The notes under the pieces are model-generated. The model saw only the letters and a list, made by a program, of their open reading frames with translations. It made no database searches and was not told where the DNA came from. Positions 26,473-36,748 of a stretch of DNA of 64,000 nt are shown here, piece by piece (position 1 is the stretch's first letter; every line of letters starts with the position of its first letter). Made by a program: the position numbers and the translations under genes. Source of the DNA: Robertmurraya korlensis NBRC 107688 (lineage in GTDB: Bacteria; Bacillota; Bacilli; Bacillales; Cytobacillaceae); NCBI RefSeq assembly GCF_001591645.1, contig NZ_BCVH01000018.1:30306-94305 (forward strand). The letters are read 5' to 3'.

Positions 26473-26982
26473 ATGTTTAATCAATTTCTAAGAGAAAACA
26501 AGATTTCTGCGGCACTTCTTACATTATTACGTGTGTATCTCGGGTATGCTTGGATGACAGCAGGCTGGGGCAAAATAACTGGTGGGTTTGATGCTGCTGG
26601 ATTCTTAAAAGGTTCTATTGCTAATCCTGTTGCTGGTCCAGATGGAATTGTTTACGGCTGGTACGTATCATTCCTTGAGGGTGTGGCACTACCGAATGTT
26701 GATCTATTTAATTTCCTTGTACCTTGGGGCGAGTTTTTAGTAGGATTAGGATTAATTCTTGGATGCTTTACAAGTGCAGCCATGTTCTTTGGTTTAGTGA
26801 TGAACTTCTCTTTCATGCTTGCAGGTACGGTATCTAACAATCCTACTGACATTCTAATGGGTGTGATCATTCTTACAGCTGGATTCAATGCAGGTCGTTA
26901 TGGCTTAGATTACTGGGTAGTTCCTTTCCTTCGTAAAACGGTTATTAAGAAAGATACAAATATTCTTCAGCAAAAGGCGTAA
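26473..26982 (+). CDS. DoxX-family membrane protein (first of a tandem pair)
   Basis: 169 aa with four membrane helices. DoxX features: LRVYLGYAWMTAGWGKITGG at residues 20-39, VPWGEFLVGLGLILGCFT near 83 and MGVIILTAGFNAGRYGLDYW near 130. Family members are linked to redox tasks such as quinone use, thiosulfate oxidation and oxidative stress; the exact role here is unknown. The next gene encodes the same protein with only nine changed residues, and even the ribosome-site leader (GAAAGGCGGAATCATTT) is shared. The gene has its own promoter region with a Fnr/Rex-like dyad. Confidence 0.85.
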   Translation: MFNQFLRENKISAALLTLLRVYLGYAWMTAGWGKITGGFDAAGFLKGSIANPVAGPDGIVYGWYVSFLEGVALPNVDLFNFLVPWGEFLVGLGLILGCFTSAAMFFGLVMNFSFMLAGTVSNNPTDILMGVIILTAGFNAGRYGLDYWVVPFLRKTVIKKDTNILQQKA

Positions 26983-27038
26983 CGATTTCAGTCATGAATG
27001 GACATTGTGAACATTTCGTTCAAATGATTTCAACCAAT

Positions 27039-27056
27039 TTGTGAACATCTTCACAT
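27039..27056. promoter_or_regulatory. Fnr/Crp- or Rex-like operator upstream of the second DoxX gene
   Basis: TTGTGAACATCTTCACAT matches TGTGA-N6-TCACA perfectly and Rex TTGTGAA-N4-TTCACAA at 13 of 14 arm positions. A TACAAT -10 at 27075-27080 would put the transcription start near 27088, so the dyad centre (27047.5) falls near -41, the class II activator position of Fnr. A further TTGTGAA half site is at 27005. Confidence 0.5.
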
Positions 27057-27134
27057 AAAGATTCTTTAACTCATTACAATATTATATATTATAGGTGTAA
27101 TTATTAAATCCATTATTGAAAGGCGGAATCATTT

Positions 27135-27644
27135 ATGTTTAATCAATTTTTAAGAGAAAACAAGATTTCTGCAGCACTTCTTACTTTATTACGTGTGTAT
27201 CTCGGTTATGCTTGGATGACAGCTGGTTGGGGCAAAATCACTGGCGGGTTTGACGCTGCTGGATTTTTAAAAGGATCTATCGCTAACCCTGTGGCTGGTC
27301 CAGATGGAATTGTTTATGGATGGTATGTATCTTTCCTTGAAGGTGTTGCACTACCAAACGTAGCTTTATTTAACTTCCTAGTTCCATGGGGTGAGTTTTT
27401 AGTAGGTTTAGGGTTAATCCTTGGTTGCTTCACTACAGCTGCTATGTTCTTCGGTCTAGTGATGAACTTCTCTTTCATGTTAGCTGGTACGGTATCTCAC
27501 AACCCAACAGATATCCTAATGGGTGTCATTATTCTTGCTGCAGGATTTAACGCAGGTCGTTACGGCTTAGATTACTATGTGGTACCATTTCTTCGCAAAA
27601 CATTGGAGAAAAAAGGAATCAATATTCTTCAACAAAAAGCATAA
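27135..27644 (+). CDS. DoxX-family membrane protein (second of a tandem pair)
   Basis: 169 aa, four membrane helices, differing from the upstream copy at nine positions (for example Asp to Ala in VALPNVALFNF, Trp to Tyr in GLDYYVVPF, and LEKKGIN for VIKKDTN near the end). Many more silent than replacing base changes separate the two, so both copies look to be kept by selection. It carries the better of the two Fnr/Rex-like operators. The two may form a heteromer or be expressed under different oxygen conditions; neither is shown by the sequence. Confidence 0.85.
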   Translation: MFNQFLRENKISAALLTLLRVYLGYAWMTAGWGKITGGFDAAGFLKGSIANPVAGPDGIVYGWYVSFLEGVALPNVALFNFLVPWGEFLVGLGLILGCFTTAAMFFGLVMNFSFMLAGTVSHNPTDILMGVIILAAGFNAGRYGLDYYVVPFLRKTLEKKGINILQQKA

Positions 27645-27647
27645 ATG

Positions 27648-27685
27648 AAAAGCTCCCTTGCTAGTTAGTTAGCAAGGGAGCTTTT
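27648..27685. terminator. Bidirectional terminator between DoxX and gatB
   Basis: AAAAGCTCCCTTGCT/AGCAAGGGAGCTTTT with an eight-base loop; T-rich on both strands. It can serve the DoxX gene on the plus strand and gatCAB on the minus strand. Confidence 0.85.
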
Positions 27686-27686
27686 T

Positions 27687-29114
27687 TTATCGCTTTTGAA
27701 TCTCTTGTTGTAATAATTTATTTACTAATGGTGGGTTCGCTTGACCCTTTGTTGCCCTCATAATTTGACCAACTAGGAAGCCAATCGCTTTTTCCTTCCC
27801 ATTTTTAAAGTCCTCAATGGATTGTGGGTTGGCATCAAGCACTTCAGAAATGACTTTCAGAAGAGCACCTTCATCAGAAATTTGTACAAGACCCTGGTCC
27901 TTAACAATTTTCTCTGCACTTCCACCTTTTTCAACAAGCTCCTTGAACACCTTCTTCGCAATCTTTGAAGAAATCGTTCCATCACTGATCAGCTTAATCA
28001 TACCAGCTAGTCCTTCAGGAGTAAGGGCTACATCGTGCAGCTCTTTTTGCTCAGCATTTAAGTATGCTGATAATTCACCCATGATCCAGTTGGAAGCTTG
28101 CTTCGGATCTGCACCTGCCGCAACAGTTGCTTCAAAGAAGTCTGCTGTCTCTTTTACCACAGTTAAGACAGCCGCATCATAAGCCGGTAATCCCCACTCT
28201 TCTGTGTAACGCTTCTGTCTTGAATCTGGAAGCTCAGGAATTTCCGCACGAATACGAGCCTTCCAGTCTTCATCAATATACAGATCCGTTAAATCCGGTT
28301 CAGGGAAATAGCGATAATCCTCCGACCCTTCTTTCACCCTCATGAGCGAAGTGGAATTCGTCGCTTCATCATAGCGACGTGTTTCCTGTTGAATCGTTCC
28401 GCCAGCTCGAACCACTTCTTCTTGACGTTTTACTTCATATTCGATTCCTTTACGAACAAAGTTAAAAGAATTTAAGTTCTTTAATTCGGTCTTTGTTCCA
28501 AATTCCTCTTGACCAACAGGACGAATGGAAATATTCGCATCACATCGTAGGGAGCCTTCCTCCATCTTACAATCAGATACTCCTGTATATTGAATAATTG
28601 ATTTTAACTTTTCTAGGTAGGCATAAGCTTCATTTGCTGTACGAATATCCGGTTCAGAAACAATCTCAATAAGAGGTGTTCCTTGACGGTTGTAGTCACA
28701 TAGAGAATATCCATTTCCATGATTCAGCTTTCCAGCATCCTCTTCTAAATGAATTCTAGTGATGCCGATTTTCTTCTTATATCCATCTACTTCAATTTCA
28801 ATAAAGCCATGTTCACCAATTGGCTGATCAAATTGAGAAATTTGATAGGCCTTCGGGTTGTCTGGATAAAAGTAATTTTTTCGATCAAATTTTGTATGAG
28901 TGGCTACTTCACAGTTGAGGGCCATACAAGCCTTCATGCCGTAGTCAACAACCTTTTTATTTAGAACTGGTAATACGCCTGGATACCCAAGATCAATTAC
29001 CGTTGTATTTGTATTAGGTTCCGCACCAAAATGATTGGGACTCGCGGAGAATATTTTTGATTCCGTTTTTAACTCTACATGGACTTCAAGTCCAATTACC
29101 GTTTCAAATTCCAT
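27687..29114 (-). CDS. gatB: Aspartyl/glutamyl-tRNA(Asn/Gln) amidotransferase subunit B
   Basis: 475 aa, standard length. The cradle domain has [20 protein letters not shown] at the start, [19 protein letters not shown] near residue 75, EEDAGKLNH cut from [16 protein letters not shown] near 125, and [15 protein letters not shown] near 185; the YqeY-like tail domain ends in [20 protein letters not shown]. GatB carries the kinase site and the ammonia channel that let GatCAB turn Glu-tRNA(Gln) into Gln-tRNA(Gln), needed in bacteria without a glutaminyl-tRNA synthetase. It is the last gene of gatCAB, 12 bp after gatA. Confidence 0.96.
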   Translation of the reverse strand: MEFETVIGLEVHVELKTESKIFSASPNHFGAEPNTNTTVIDLGYPGVLPVLNKKVVDYGMKACMALNCEVATHTKFDRKNYFYPDNPKAYQISQFDQPIGEHGFIEIEVDGYKKKIGITRIHLEEDAGKLNHGNGYSLCDYNRQGTPLIEIVSEPDIRTANEAYAYLEKLKSIIQYTGVSDCKMEEGSLRCDANISIRPVGQEEFGTKTELKNLNSFNFVRKGIEYEVKRQEEVVRAGGTIQQETRRYDEATNSTSLMRVKEGSEDYRYFPEPDLTDLYIDEDWKARIRAEIPELPDSRQKRYTEEWGLPAYDAAVLTVVKETADFFEATVAAGADPKQASNWIMGELSAYLNAEQKELHDVALTPEGLAGMIKLISDGTISSKIAKKVFKELVEKGGSAEKIVKDQGLVQISDEGALLKVISEVLDANPQSIEDFKNGKEKAIGFLVGQIMRATKGQANPPLVNKLLQQEIQKR

Positions 29115-29126
29115 TGTTATCCCCCC

Positions 29127-30584
29127 TTACAGACCTGGCTTTTGTTTATGGAAGTCTGTCGCCTGCTCAAATGCATGAGCTACACGGTAGACCGTTGCTT
29201 CATCAAAGTGTTTACCAATAATTTGAAGACCCAATGGCAATCCTTGATCAAAGCCACAAGGAACAGAAATTCCAGGTACTCCAGCAAGATTGACTGGAAT
29301 CGTTAGAATATCGTTGGCATACATCGTTAGTGGATCGCTTGTCTTTTCTCCAATTTTAAAAGCTGGTGTTGGTGTTGTTGGTCCAACAATTACATCGTAC
29401 TTAGCAAATACATCTTCAAAATCCTTTTTAATCAATGTACGAGCCTTTTGTGCTTTCTTATAATACGCATCATAATAGCCTGAGCTTAAAGCGAATGTAC
29501 CAAGCATAATTCTGCGTTTTACTTCATCTCCAAAGCCTTCCGCTCTTGAGTTTTTATACAGATCCATTAAGTTGTCCGAATTTGGAGATCGATAGCCATA
29601 TCTTACTCCGTCAAAGCGTGCTAGATTAGCTGAAGCTTCCGATGAGCTTAAAAGGTAATAGGTAGAAAGTGCGTATTTAGAATGCGGCAGAGAAACCTCT
29701 TCCCAAGTAGCTCCTAGCTTTTCTAGTGTCGCAAGGGCTTTAAGAACAGATTCACGAACCTCTGGATTCACACCTTCACCAATGTATTCCTTTGGCACAC
29801 CAATCTTTAGTCCCTTCACATCACCTGTTAAGGCATTCACATAAGATGGAACTTCAACATTGGCAGAGGTAGAATCCATTGGGTCCACACCAGCGATTGC
29901 TTGTAACACGAATGCATTGTCTTCTACCGTTCTTGTAATCGGACCAATTTGATCAAGGGAAGAAGCAAAGGCAATTAAGCCAAAACGAGATACTCGTCCA
30001 TATGTAGGCTTTAGACCAACGACTCCACAAAAACTAGCTGGCTGACGGATAGAACCGCCTGTATCAGAACCTAAAGAAAAAGGAACCTCACCTGCTGCTA
30101 CCGCTGCAGCAGAGCCACCTGAAGATCCACCAGGAACGGTTTCCAAATTCCATGGGTTCTTTGTCTTTGTAAAGCTTGAGTTTTCCGTAGAAGATCCCAT
30201 CGCAAACTCGTCCATATTTAGTTTCCCAATCGTAATGGTTTCCGCTTCTTGTAGCTTTCGTACGACTGTTGCATCATAAATAGGATCGAAATTATGTAAA
30301 ATTTGGCTAGCTGCTGTTGTACGTAAATCCTTTGTTACAATATTGTCTTTAATTCCAATCGGCATTCCGAATAGTAAACCCTTTGCCTCGTCAGTTCCCA
30401 GCTTTTCATTTAATTTTTCAGCTTGGCTTCGAGCGCGTTCTTCATCTAATGTCAAAAATGCAGATACCTGTTCATCTACTGCCTTAATCCTTTTATACGA
30501 TTCTTCTACAAGGTCTGTTACACTGATTTCCTTTTTATGTAGCTGCTCGTGAAGGACAGATATTTTTTGATCAAATAAACTCAT
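29127..30584 (-). CDS. gatA: Aspartyl/glutamyl-tRNA(Asn/Gln) amidotransferase subunit A
   Basis: 485 aa amidase-signature enzyme. The Ser-cisSer-Lys triad is seen as the lysine in [10 protein letters not shown] near residue 78, and [15 protein letters not shown] with [15 protein letters not shown] near 150-185. GatA hydrolyses glutamine and passes ammonia to GatB. It is flanked by gatC (11 bp upstream) and gatB. Confidence 0.96.
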   Translation of the reverse strand: MSLFDQKISVLHEQLHKKEISVTDLVEESYKRIKAVDEQVSAFLTLDEERARSQAEKLNEKLGTDEAKGLLFGMPIGIKDNIVTKDLRTTAASQILHNFDPIYDATVVRKLQEAETITIGKLNMDEFAMGSSTENSSFTKTKNPWNLETVPGGSSGGSAAAVAAGEVPFSLGSDTGGSIRQPASFCGVVGLKPTYGRVSRFGLIAFASSLDQIGPITRTVEDNAFVLQAIAGVDPMDSTSANVEVPSYVNALTGDVKGLKIGVPKEYIGEGVNPEVRESVLKALATLEKLGATWEEVSLPHSKYALSTYYLLSSSEASANLARFDGVRYGYRSPNSDNLMDLYKNSRAEGFGDEVKRRIMLGTFALSSGYYDAYYKKAQKARTLIKKDFEDVFAKYDVIVGPTTPTPAFKIGEKTSDPLTMYANDILTIPVNLAGVPGISVPCGFDQGLPLGLQIIGKHFDEATVYRVAHAFEQATDFHKQKPGL

Positions 30585-30595
30585 GCTGACCCTCC

Positions 30596-30886
30596 TTACT
30601 CAATAATTGGCGGAACTTTAATTTGTCCGTCCTGATGGTCTGGTGCATTTTTCAATACAAGCTCCTGTGGTAAGCCTTCCTTTGAAACATCTTCTCTTAA
30701 TACATTTTTAATATCTAAAACATGGGACGTCGGTTCCACATTTTCTGTATCAAGTTCATTTAACTGCTCTGAGAATGTAATGATTGCATCAAGCTGTTTT
30801 TGAAAGTTCACAGCCTCATCTTCCGTAATCGCAAGTCGTGCCAAATGAGCCACATGCTTTACTTCTTCAATGGATATTCTTGACAT
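30596..30886 (-). CDS. gatC: Aspartyl/glutamyl-tRNA(Asn/Gln) amidotransferase subunit C
   Basis: 96 aa, typical Gat[19 protein letters not shown] near residue 7, then [38 protein letters not shown] and the C-terminal KVPPIIE. GatC wraps around GatA and stabilises the complex. It is first in the operon, with GGAGGTGA just before the ATG. Confidence 0.95.
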   Translation of the reverse strand: MSRISIEEVKHVAHLARLAITEDEAVNFQKQLDAIITFSEQLNELDTENVEPTSHVLDIKNVLREDVSKEGLPQELVLKNAPDHQDGQIKVPPIIE

Positions 30887-30997
30887 CCTCTCACCTCCAA
30901 TATTTTTTTGAACTTTTCACACAATAATACACTGATGATAACAAAGTTTTAGGCTTTGGGCAAAGAGAAAAAGCAGTACACATTTGGTGTCTGCTAG

Positions 30998-31423
30998 TCA
31001 GTTGCCAAATAACTTTCCAAAGAAACCCTTTTTCTTTGGAGGTGGATCTATGGTTACCTTCTTTTCAACATAAATACTTTCCTTATCTATCGCGTAATCA
31101 TAGGCTAGAACAAGCCCCAGCTCTGAGTCATATTCTTTGTTCGTGACAATCGTATACTCTAAATCAAACTTATCCGCAATCTTTTTATATTTTGATAAAT
31201 ATTCGTAACTCATGTTGCCGTTTAAATACAAATGAGCATTTTTATTTCCCTTTAAAGCCGTTTCCACCTCTGGATAGATTCCTGGTTCCATCAGCTGCGC
31301 CTGCTTTAACGCAATTACCACGCGTTCCCGTAGAGTACCTAAAAACTGACGTCTTTCCTCAGGATTGATTTCTTTTTCCCCGTGAATCCCTTGTTGAAGA
31401 TAATCATCTACATCTGGTCGCAA
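30998..31423 (-). CDS. yueI: YueI-family protein (DUF1694)
   Basis: 141 aa from a TTG with AAAGGAGGG upstream. Matches the YueI family: RPDVDDYLQQGIHGEKEINPEERR given as DDYLQQGIHGEKEINPEE, then FLGTLRERVVIALKQAQLM, HLYLNGNMSYEYLSKYKKIA and EYTIVTNKEYDSELGLVLAYDYAI in parts. The end is a basic tail (KKKGFFGKLFGN). Function unknown; homologues occur across Bacillaceae. It stands alone between gatC and aceA. Confidence 0.85.
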   Translation of the reverse strand: MRPDVDDYLQQGIHGEKEINPEERRQFLGTLRERVVIALKQAQLMEPGIYPEVETALKGNKNAHLYLNGNMSYEYLSKYKKIADKFDLEYTIVTNKEYDSELGLVLAYDYAIDKESIYVEKKVTIDPPPKKKGFFGKLFGN

Positions 31424-31509
31424 AACAATGATCCCTCCTTTATACCTTAGTATGAAACCACTCTAAAAAAGTGCATATACAAAGTATAACCCAAAATAAA
31501 AGACAAAAA

Positions 31510-31541
31510 AATCCCTTCCCTTTTACTTCAAAGAGAAGGAC
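31510..31541 (-). terminator. Terminator after aceA
   Basis: On the minus strand CCTTCTCTTT pairs with AAAGGGAAGG (one mismatch), followed by GATTTTTTTG. It lies about 45 bp past the aceA stop. Confidence 0.6.
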
Positions 31542-31586
31542 AAAATGGAGGTTACAAATAAAGGTGTAAAACAAGTTTGGAGCTAC

Positions 31587-32870
31587 TTACTTTGTTGCAG
31601 TAAACTGCTCTTCTTCCGTCGAGCCTTTTAAAGCCGTTGTGGAAGAAGTACCACCAGAAATCACCATTGAGACTTGGTCAAAGTATCCTGTACCAACTTC
31701 TCTTTGGTGTCTTGTAGCCGTATAGCCGTTTTCTTCGCTAGCAAACTCTGCTTGCTGAAGCTCTGAGTACGCCGCCATTCCACGATCCTTATAGCCACGA
31801 GCAAGTTCAAACATACTGTGGTTTAGGGCATGGAAACCAGCTAACGTAACGAACTGGAACTTGTAGCCCATTTTTCCAAGTTCGATTTGGAATTTCGCAA
31901 TCGTGTCATCATCCAGCTTCTTTTTCCAGTTAAACGATGGAGAACAATTATAGGCTAAAAGCTTTCCAGGGAATTTCTCATGGATCGCTTCGGCAAATCG
32001 TCGTGCTTCTTCAATATTCGGCTCAGAGGTTTCACACCAAATAAGGTCTGCGTATGGTGCATACGCTAATCCCCTAGCAATCGCTTGGTCAAGCCCAGCT
32101 TTCGTTCGGAAAAATCCTTCTGGAGTTCTTTCTCCTGTAATAAACGGAGCATCAACAGGGTCCACATCACTAGTGATTAGGTCTGCAGCATTGGCATCCG
32201 TTCTTGCTACTAGTACAGTTGGAACACCCATTACATCTGCAGCAAGACGCGCAGCAATAAGGTTTCGTACAGCCGTTTGTGTTGGAAGAAGTACTTTTCC
32301 ACCTAGGTGACCACATTTTTTCTCAGAAGATAGTTGATCTTCAAAGTGAACCCCTGCAGCGCCCGCTTCAATCATGCCTTTCATCAGTTCAAAGCAATTT
32401 AATTGTCCACCAAAGCCAGCCTCAGCATCTGCCACGATTGGCGCAAACCAATCAATCGAGTCGTCCCCTTCCGAGTGAGTAATTTGGTCCGCACGTTGTA
32501 ACGCTTGATTAATTCTCTTTACCACACTTGGTACAGAGTTGGCTGGATACAGGCTTTGATCCGGATACATGTGCCCAGAAAGGTTGGCATCTGCTGCAAC
32601 CTGCCAGCCGCTTAAGTATATGGCCTTCAAGCCTGCCTTCACCTGTTGCACCGCCTGATTGCCTGTTAACGCCCCAAGTGCGTTTACGAAGTCTTCTTCA
32701 TCCACAAGCTTCCACAGTTTTTCTGAACCTCGGCGAGCAAGCGTATGTTCAATATCAATAGAACCCCTTAATTTTATAACCTCTTCTGCAGAATACGGTC
32801 TTTCAATCCCCTTCCAACGCGCATCCATTTCCCAGCTTTCCTGTAACTCCCTAGCTCTTTCATTCGTCAT
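31587..32870 (-). CDS. aceA: Isocitrate lyase
   Basis: 427 aa. The catalytic loop [12 protein letters not shown] (Cys nucleophile, near residue 180-190) is present, as are [20 protein letters not shown] near 150, [10 protein letters not shown] near 215 and [17 protein letters not shown] near 308. It splits isocitrate to glyoxylate and succinate, opening the glyoxylate bypass for growth on acetate or fatty acids. In many bacilli malate synthase (aceB) is adjacent; none is seen here. The promoter region has a 9-bp inverted repeat. Confidence 0.95.
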   Translation of the reverse strand: MTNERARELQESWEMDARWKGIERPYSAEEVIKLRGSIDIEHTLARRGSEKLWKLVDEEDFVNALGALTGNQAVQQVKAGLKAIYLSGWQVAADANLSGHMYPDQSLYPANSVPSVVKRINQALQRADQITHSEGDDSIDWFAPIVADAEAGFGGQLNCFELMKGMIEAGAAGVHFEDQLSSEKKCGHLGGKVLLPTQTAVRNLIAARLAADVMGVPTVLVARTDANAADLITSDVDPVDAPFITGERTPEGFFRTKAGLDQAIARGLAYAPYADLIWCETSEPNIEEARRFAEAIHEKFPGKLLAYNCSPSFNWKKKLDDDTIAKFQIELGKMGYKFQFVTLAGFHALNHSMFELARGYKDRGMAAYSELQQAEFASEENGYTATRHQREVGTGYFDQVSMVISGGTSSTTALKGSTEEEQFTATK

Positions 32871-32907
32871 GTTAAAAACCTCTCCCTTCGATTAATGTCC
32901 CCTTTGT

Positions 32908-32940
32908 TATAATACAGTTGTGTTTACATGTTGTATTATA
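32908..32940. promoter_or_regulatory. Inverted repeat overlapping the probable aceA promoter
   Basis: TATAATACA (32908-32916) and TGTATTATA (32932-32940) form a 9-bp inverted repeat with a 15-bp spacer. On the minus strand the right arm supplies a perfect TATAAT -10 about 65 bp before the aceA ATG. It could be an operator, or two -10 elements facing opposite ways. Confidence 0.45.
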
Positions 32941-33003
32941 TAACAGAGTTTTGGAGATAGGAACCACTTTTTCTAAAATTTTCTGATTATTTTTTCGACA
33001 AAA

Positions 33004-33070
33004 AAACCTAAAGCGGAAGCGGCTTGCTAGGGACTCCCATTCGTCCTCCAGAAAATCACCAACGGGCAAT
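33004..33070. repeat. AAGCG-rich dispersed repeat fragment
   Basis: Contains AAAGCGGAAGCGGCTTGCTA, similar in its first part to the copies at 36749 and 52106 (AAAAGCGYAAGCG). Such GC-rich intergenic repeats are common in Bacillaceae. No gene is present. Confidence 0.5.
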
Positions 33071-33116
33071 TATGGCTCTAGTAAACTTACAGTCAATTAA
33101 ACTACAACACAAAAAA

Positions 33117-33141
33117 ACCACCCGCAAACCTGCGAGTGGTT
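33117..33141 (-). terminator. Rho-independent terminator after the second putP
   Basis: AACCACCCGC/GCGAGTGGTT with a short loop and, on the minus strand, a run of seven T's. It lies 15 bp past the stop. Confidence 0.85.
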
Positions 33142-33155
33142 AATACTTTAATTAA

Positions 33156-34664
33156 TTATCTACTTTCAACGTCGTTCTCAACTGCTTCAACAAATTCTTC
33201 TTTAATGATTTTTCTCGGTTCGTTTCCTGTTAAGCTGAACACGATGATGGCAATGGTTGCTAAGATAAATCCAGGCACGATTTCATATAACTCGAAAGGA
33301 ATAATTCCTGCTGCCGTTAACTGCTTCCATACAACAACAGTAACAGCACCTGTAATCATACCTGCTAGAGCACCATTTCGGTTCATACGATTCCAATATA
33401 GAGAAAGGATAATAACTGGACCAAATGCGGCACCAAATCCTCCCCATGCATAACTAACAAGATCTAAGATGGACGCTCCACCATTTGCAGGATTGCCTGT
33501 GTAAGCAAGTGCGATAGCAACTAAGGCGATGACAACCACACCTAGTCTACCAACCCACACCAATTCTGCATCACTAGCATTCTTTCGGAACAGCGCTTTG
33601 TAAAAGTCTTCGGCTAACGCACTTGAAGAAACCAATAGCTGTGAATCGATGGTACTCATAATTGCCGAAAGAATGGCAGCAAGCAGAATCCCTGACACCC
33701 ATGGATTAAATAAGACGTCTGAGAAAAATATAAATACTTTTTCGCTATTATTCACATCAGCTGTAATGAGTGGATTATCAGCAAAATAGGCGATCCCGAC
33801 TAATCCAACAACGATAGCTCCCACAATTGAAATCGTCATCCAGCTCATACCAATCCATCTGGCTTTTCTTACTTCTTCGATCGAACGGATTCCCATGAAG
33901 CGGGTAATAATATGCGGTTGACCGAAGTATCCTAAGCCCCATGCAAGTAACGAAATGGTACCCATGGCCGTAACTGAGTCAAAAGCATTGAGATACGACG
34001 GATCAATACTTCGAATCGTGTCCATCGACTCTCCCCAGCCACCTAACTTAACAATAGCTACAATTGGAACAATCACCAATGCAAGGAACATTAATAACCC
34101 TTGGAAAAAGTCCGTCCAACTAACAGCTAAGAATCCACCTAAAAAGGTATACGAAATAATAACTATTGCCCCAATAAATAGAGCTGTATTATAAGACATC
34201 CCAAATGTTTCTTGGAATAATAATGCTCCTCCTACTAGCCCTGAGGAAGCGTAAAAGGTGAAAAAGATTAATATAACTAACGCGGAGATAACTCGTAGTA
34301 AACGTGATTGATCTTTGAAGCGATTTTCAAAAAAATCGGGGACAGTAATCGAATCATTTGCGACCTCAGTGTACGATCGTAATCTTGAAGCGACAAATTT
34401 CCAATTTAGATAAGCACCAACTAATAAACCAACACACATCCAGATGGAATCCATTCCCGTTGCATATGCAAGACCTGGTAATCCAAGTAGTAGCCATGAA
34501 CTCATATCAGAGGCACCAGCACTTAACGCTGTGACACCTGGTCCAAGACTTCTTCCTCCCAATACATAGTCCGATAGATTGCTAGTTAGCTTATACGAAA
34601 TCAAACCAATGATCAGCATGCCAACTAGGTACACAATAAAGGTAACCAAAGTAGCTGTTTCCAT
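33156..34664 (-). CDS. putP: Sodium/proline symporter PutP (second copy)
   Basis: 502 aa SSS-family symporter with about 13 membrane segments. Signatures: YVLGGRSLGPGVTALSAGAS near residue 32, ASDMSSWLLLGLPGLAYATG, WTDFFQGLLMFLALVIVPI near 187 and SAIMSTIDSQLLVSSSALAE near 335, where Ser/Thr residues coordinate Na+. It resembles the first copy closely in pattern. Lying just downstream of the 1-pyrroline-5-carboxylate dehydrogenase gene it is the better candidate for catabolic proline uptake, whereas the copy at 24732 may serve osmoprotection; this division is inferred. Confidence 0.92.
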   Translation of the reverse strand: METATLVTFIVYLVGMLIIGLISYKLTSNLSDYVLGGRSLGPGVTALSAGASDMSSWLLLGLPGLAYATGMDSIWMCVGLLVGAYLNWKFVASRLRSYTEVANDSITVPDFFENRFKDQSRLLRVISALVILIFFTFYASSGLVGGALLFQETFGMSYNTALFIGAIVIISYTFLGGFLAVSWTDFFQGLLMFLALVIVPIVAIVKLGGWGESMDTIRSIDPSYLNAFDSVTAMGTISLLAWGLGYFGQPHIITRFMGIRSIEEVRKARWIGMSWMTISIVGAIVVGLVGIAYFADNPLITADVNNSEKVFIFFSDVLFNPWVSGILLAAILSAIMSTIDSQLLVSSSALAEDFYKALFRKNASDAELVWVGRLGVVVIALVAIALAYTGNPANGGASILDLVSYAWGGFGAAFGPVIILSLYWNRMNRNGALAGMITGAVTVVVWKQLTAAGIIPFELYEIVPGFILATIAIIVFSLTGNEPRKIIKEEFVEAVENDVESR

Positions 34665-35123
34665 ATTTTTTTCACATTTCCCCTCTCAGTAATTTGATTG
34701 GCTCATACAATTCTTTTGTAAAATTATACACATCATTTCTTTCCGCAACCGAACCAACATAACAAGCGTAGCATAGATACTAGGCTCTATCTAACTGAAT
34801 TATCTGAAAACTAAACGGTAAATTTATAAATATTCATAGTTTTTGTATGTTTATAGGGCTCAGCCCTTCGTTTCCCGATATGTATACATCGAAATTTATA
34901 AAATTAAATTGAAAAAATGGCGATTTTTGAGTGATTTCTATTGAATTGGTGTTAGATTTTTTCTTTTAAAAAGGGGGATTCTATCGCACACTTTTTTTAT
35001 AACTCCTCCTGCTTGTAATCCCCTTATCCTTACGTCATAAACGCCTTCTTTGCCCCCTCCTCCCCAACTCAAGGGCCACAGCAAAAAACACCACCCCCAT
35101 TAAGGAGTGGTGCCTGCTCTAAA
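34665..35123. other. 459-bp intergenic stretch between the second putP and the dehydrogenase
   Basis: No reading frame of interest. It holds an AT-rich part that probably carries the putP promoter, a small hairpin GGGCTCAGCCC (34856-34866), a 10-bp palindrome ATGTATACAT (34880-34889) that might bind a regulator, and the terminator of the upstream gene at 35089-35112. Confidence 0.5.
35085..35112 (-). terminator. Rho-independent terminator after the dehydrogenase gene
   Basis: On the minus strand CACCACTCC pairs with GGGGTGGTG and is followed by TTTTTTGC. It separates this gene from the second putP. Confidence 0.8.
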
Positions 35124-36671
35124 TTAATACATTTCAGATGTTGTTTTTGCTTGGAGATGTAGCAGTAAATAATCTGGCCCACCCGCTTTGGAGTCGGTTC
35201 CTGACATGTTAAATCCTCCGAATGGCTGATAACCTACGATCGCACCTGTACAAGTTCGGTTAAAGTATAGGTTACCGACATGGAAGTCTTCACGGGCTTG
35301 TTGAATATGTTCACGGTTTGTTGTTATAACAGCCCCCGTTAACCCATATTCTGTGTTGTTGGCAATTTCAATGGCTTCTGTAAAGTCTTTTGCTTTTGTA
35401 AACCCAACAACTGGTCCGAAGATCTCCTCTTGCATGATTCGCGCATCTGGTGCTAAGTCTGCAAATACCGTAGGCTTAATAAAGAAGCCTTTGGAGTTAG
35501 CTCCTTCTCCACCAGCAACTAAGCGTCCTTCCTGTTTTCCTATCTCAATATAGCTCATGATCTTATCAAAGGCACTTTGGTCGATAACTGGTCCCATATC
35601 CATGCTTTGCTCTTCCGGATTTCCAAGAGTCAATTCATTTGTTAATTCCACGACGCGCTTTAACACGGTATCGTAAACATCCTCCACGATCACCGCACGC
35701 GAGCAAGCGGAACATTTTTGACCAGAGAAGCCAAATGCCGAGGCAACAATGGCTTGTGCTGCCAATCCAAGATCCGCTTCTTTATCAACAACAATGGTAT
35801 CCTTTCCACCCATCTCTGCGATCACACGCTTTAACCAGATTTGACCTTCATTTAATTTAGAGGCACGCTCGAAAATACGAAGTCCCACATCTCTTGAACC
35901 TGTAAAGGAGATGAATCGTGTATCCTTGTGGTCAACCAAATAGTCACCTACTTCCGCTCCGCTACCAGGGACAAAGTTTAGTACACCTTTTGGTAGTCCT
36001 GCTTCTTCCATGACCTCCACAAACTTTGCTGCCACGACCGGAGTGGTGGAAGCCGGTTTTAAAAGAACCGTATTTCCGGATACGATGGCAGCCACAGTGG
36101 TTCCAGCCATGATCGCTAGCGGGAAGTTCCAAGGAGAGATGATGATTCCAACACCCAACGGAATATAGTCATAACGGTTGAATTCATTTGGTCGGCTATT
36201 TACCGGTACACCGTCCTTTAGTAACAACATTTGACGTGCATAATATTCTAAGAAGTCGATGGCTTCTGCCGTATCAGCATCTGCTTCCCTCCAAGGCTTC
36301 CCTGCTTCCTTTGTTAACAGCGCAGAGAACTCGTGCTTGCGGCGACGAATGATGGCGGCAGCTTTAAATAGCACATCGGCACGTAATTCAGGCTTTGCTT
36401 TTCTCCACGTTTTAAATGCTTCTACAGCCGCTTGCATGGCTTTTTCTGCTAAGTCACGAGTTGCCTTAGAGACCCGTCCCACTACTTCTGCTTTATTTGA
36501 TGGATTATAGGATACAATCTTATCTTCTGTAGAAACTCGTTCGCCACCAATGATTAAATCGTAGTCCTGGCCAAGATATCCTTCTACCGTTTTTAATCCT
36601 AATAAAAACCCTTCGCGTTCACGTTCATTAGAAAAGTCTGTGAATGGTTCATGTTTATACTGTTGTACCAA
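35124..36671 (-). CDS. rocA: 1-pyrroline-5-carboxylate (L-glutamate gamma-semialdehyde) dehydrogenase
   Basis: 515 aa from a TTG with AGGAGG eight bases upstream. Aldehyde dehydrogenase features: [20 protein letters not shown] near residue 170, [13 protein letters not shown] near 250, the general base Glu in VIAEMGGKD near 285 and the nucleophile Cys in [15 protein letters not shown] near 320. The start ([19 protein letters not shown]) is typical of RocA/PutC. It oxidises glutamate semialdehyde to glutamate with NAD+, the second step of proline and the last of arginine breakdown. No proline dehydrogenase gene lies in the window. B. subtilis has two such enzymes (RocA, PutC), and I cannot tell which this matches. 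Confidence 0.92.
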   Translation of the reverse strand: MVQQYKHEPFTDFSNEREREGFLLGLKTVEGYLGQDYDLIIGGERVSTEDKIVSYNPSNKAEVVGRVSKATRDLAEKAMQAAVEAFKTWRKAKPELRADVLFKAAAIIRRRKHEFSALLTKEAGKPWREADADTAEAIDFLEYYARQMLLLKDGVPVNSRPNEFNRYDYIPLGVGIIISPWNFPLAIMAGTTVAAIVSGNTVLLKPASTTPVVAAKFVEVMEEAGLPKGVLNFVPGSGAEVGDYLVDHKDTRFISFTGSRDVGLRIFERASKLNEGQIWLKRVIAEMGGKDTIVVDKEADLGLAAQAIVASAFGFSGQKCSACSRAVIVEDVYDTVLKRVVELTNELTLGNPEEQSMDMGPVIDQSAFDKIMSYIEIGKQEGRLVAGGEGANSKGFFIKPTVFADLAPDARIMQEEIFGPVVGFTKAKDFTEAIEIANNTEYGLTGAVITTNREHIQQAREDFHVGNLYFNRTCTGAIVGYQPFGGFNMSGTDSKAGGPDYLLLHLQAKTTSEMY

Positions 36672-36690
36672 TTCTTCCGCCTCCTTATAT

Positions 36691-36707
36691 GTGAAAACGT
36701 TTTACAC
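36691..36707. promoter_or_regulatory. cre-like site just upstream of rocA
   Basis: The minus strand reads TGTAAAACGTTTTCAC: AAAACGTTTTCA fits the right half and centre of a cre box, but one extra base separates TG from the core, so it is imperfect. It is 20-36 bp before the start codon. Confidence 0.35.
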
Positions 36708-36748
36708 TCCATTTAGCATGCTAACAAATCGACCTTCAAATGTACACA

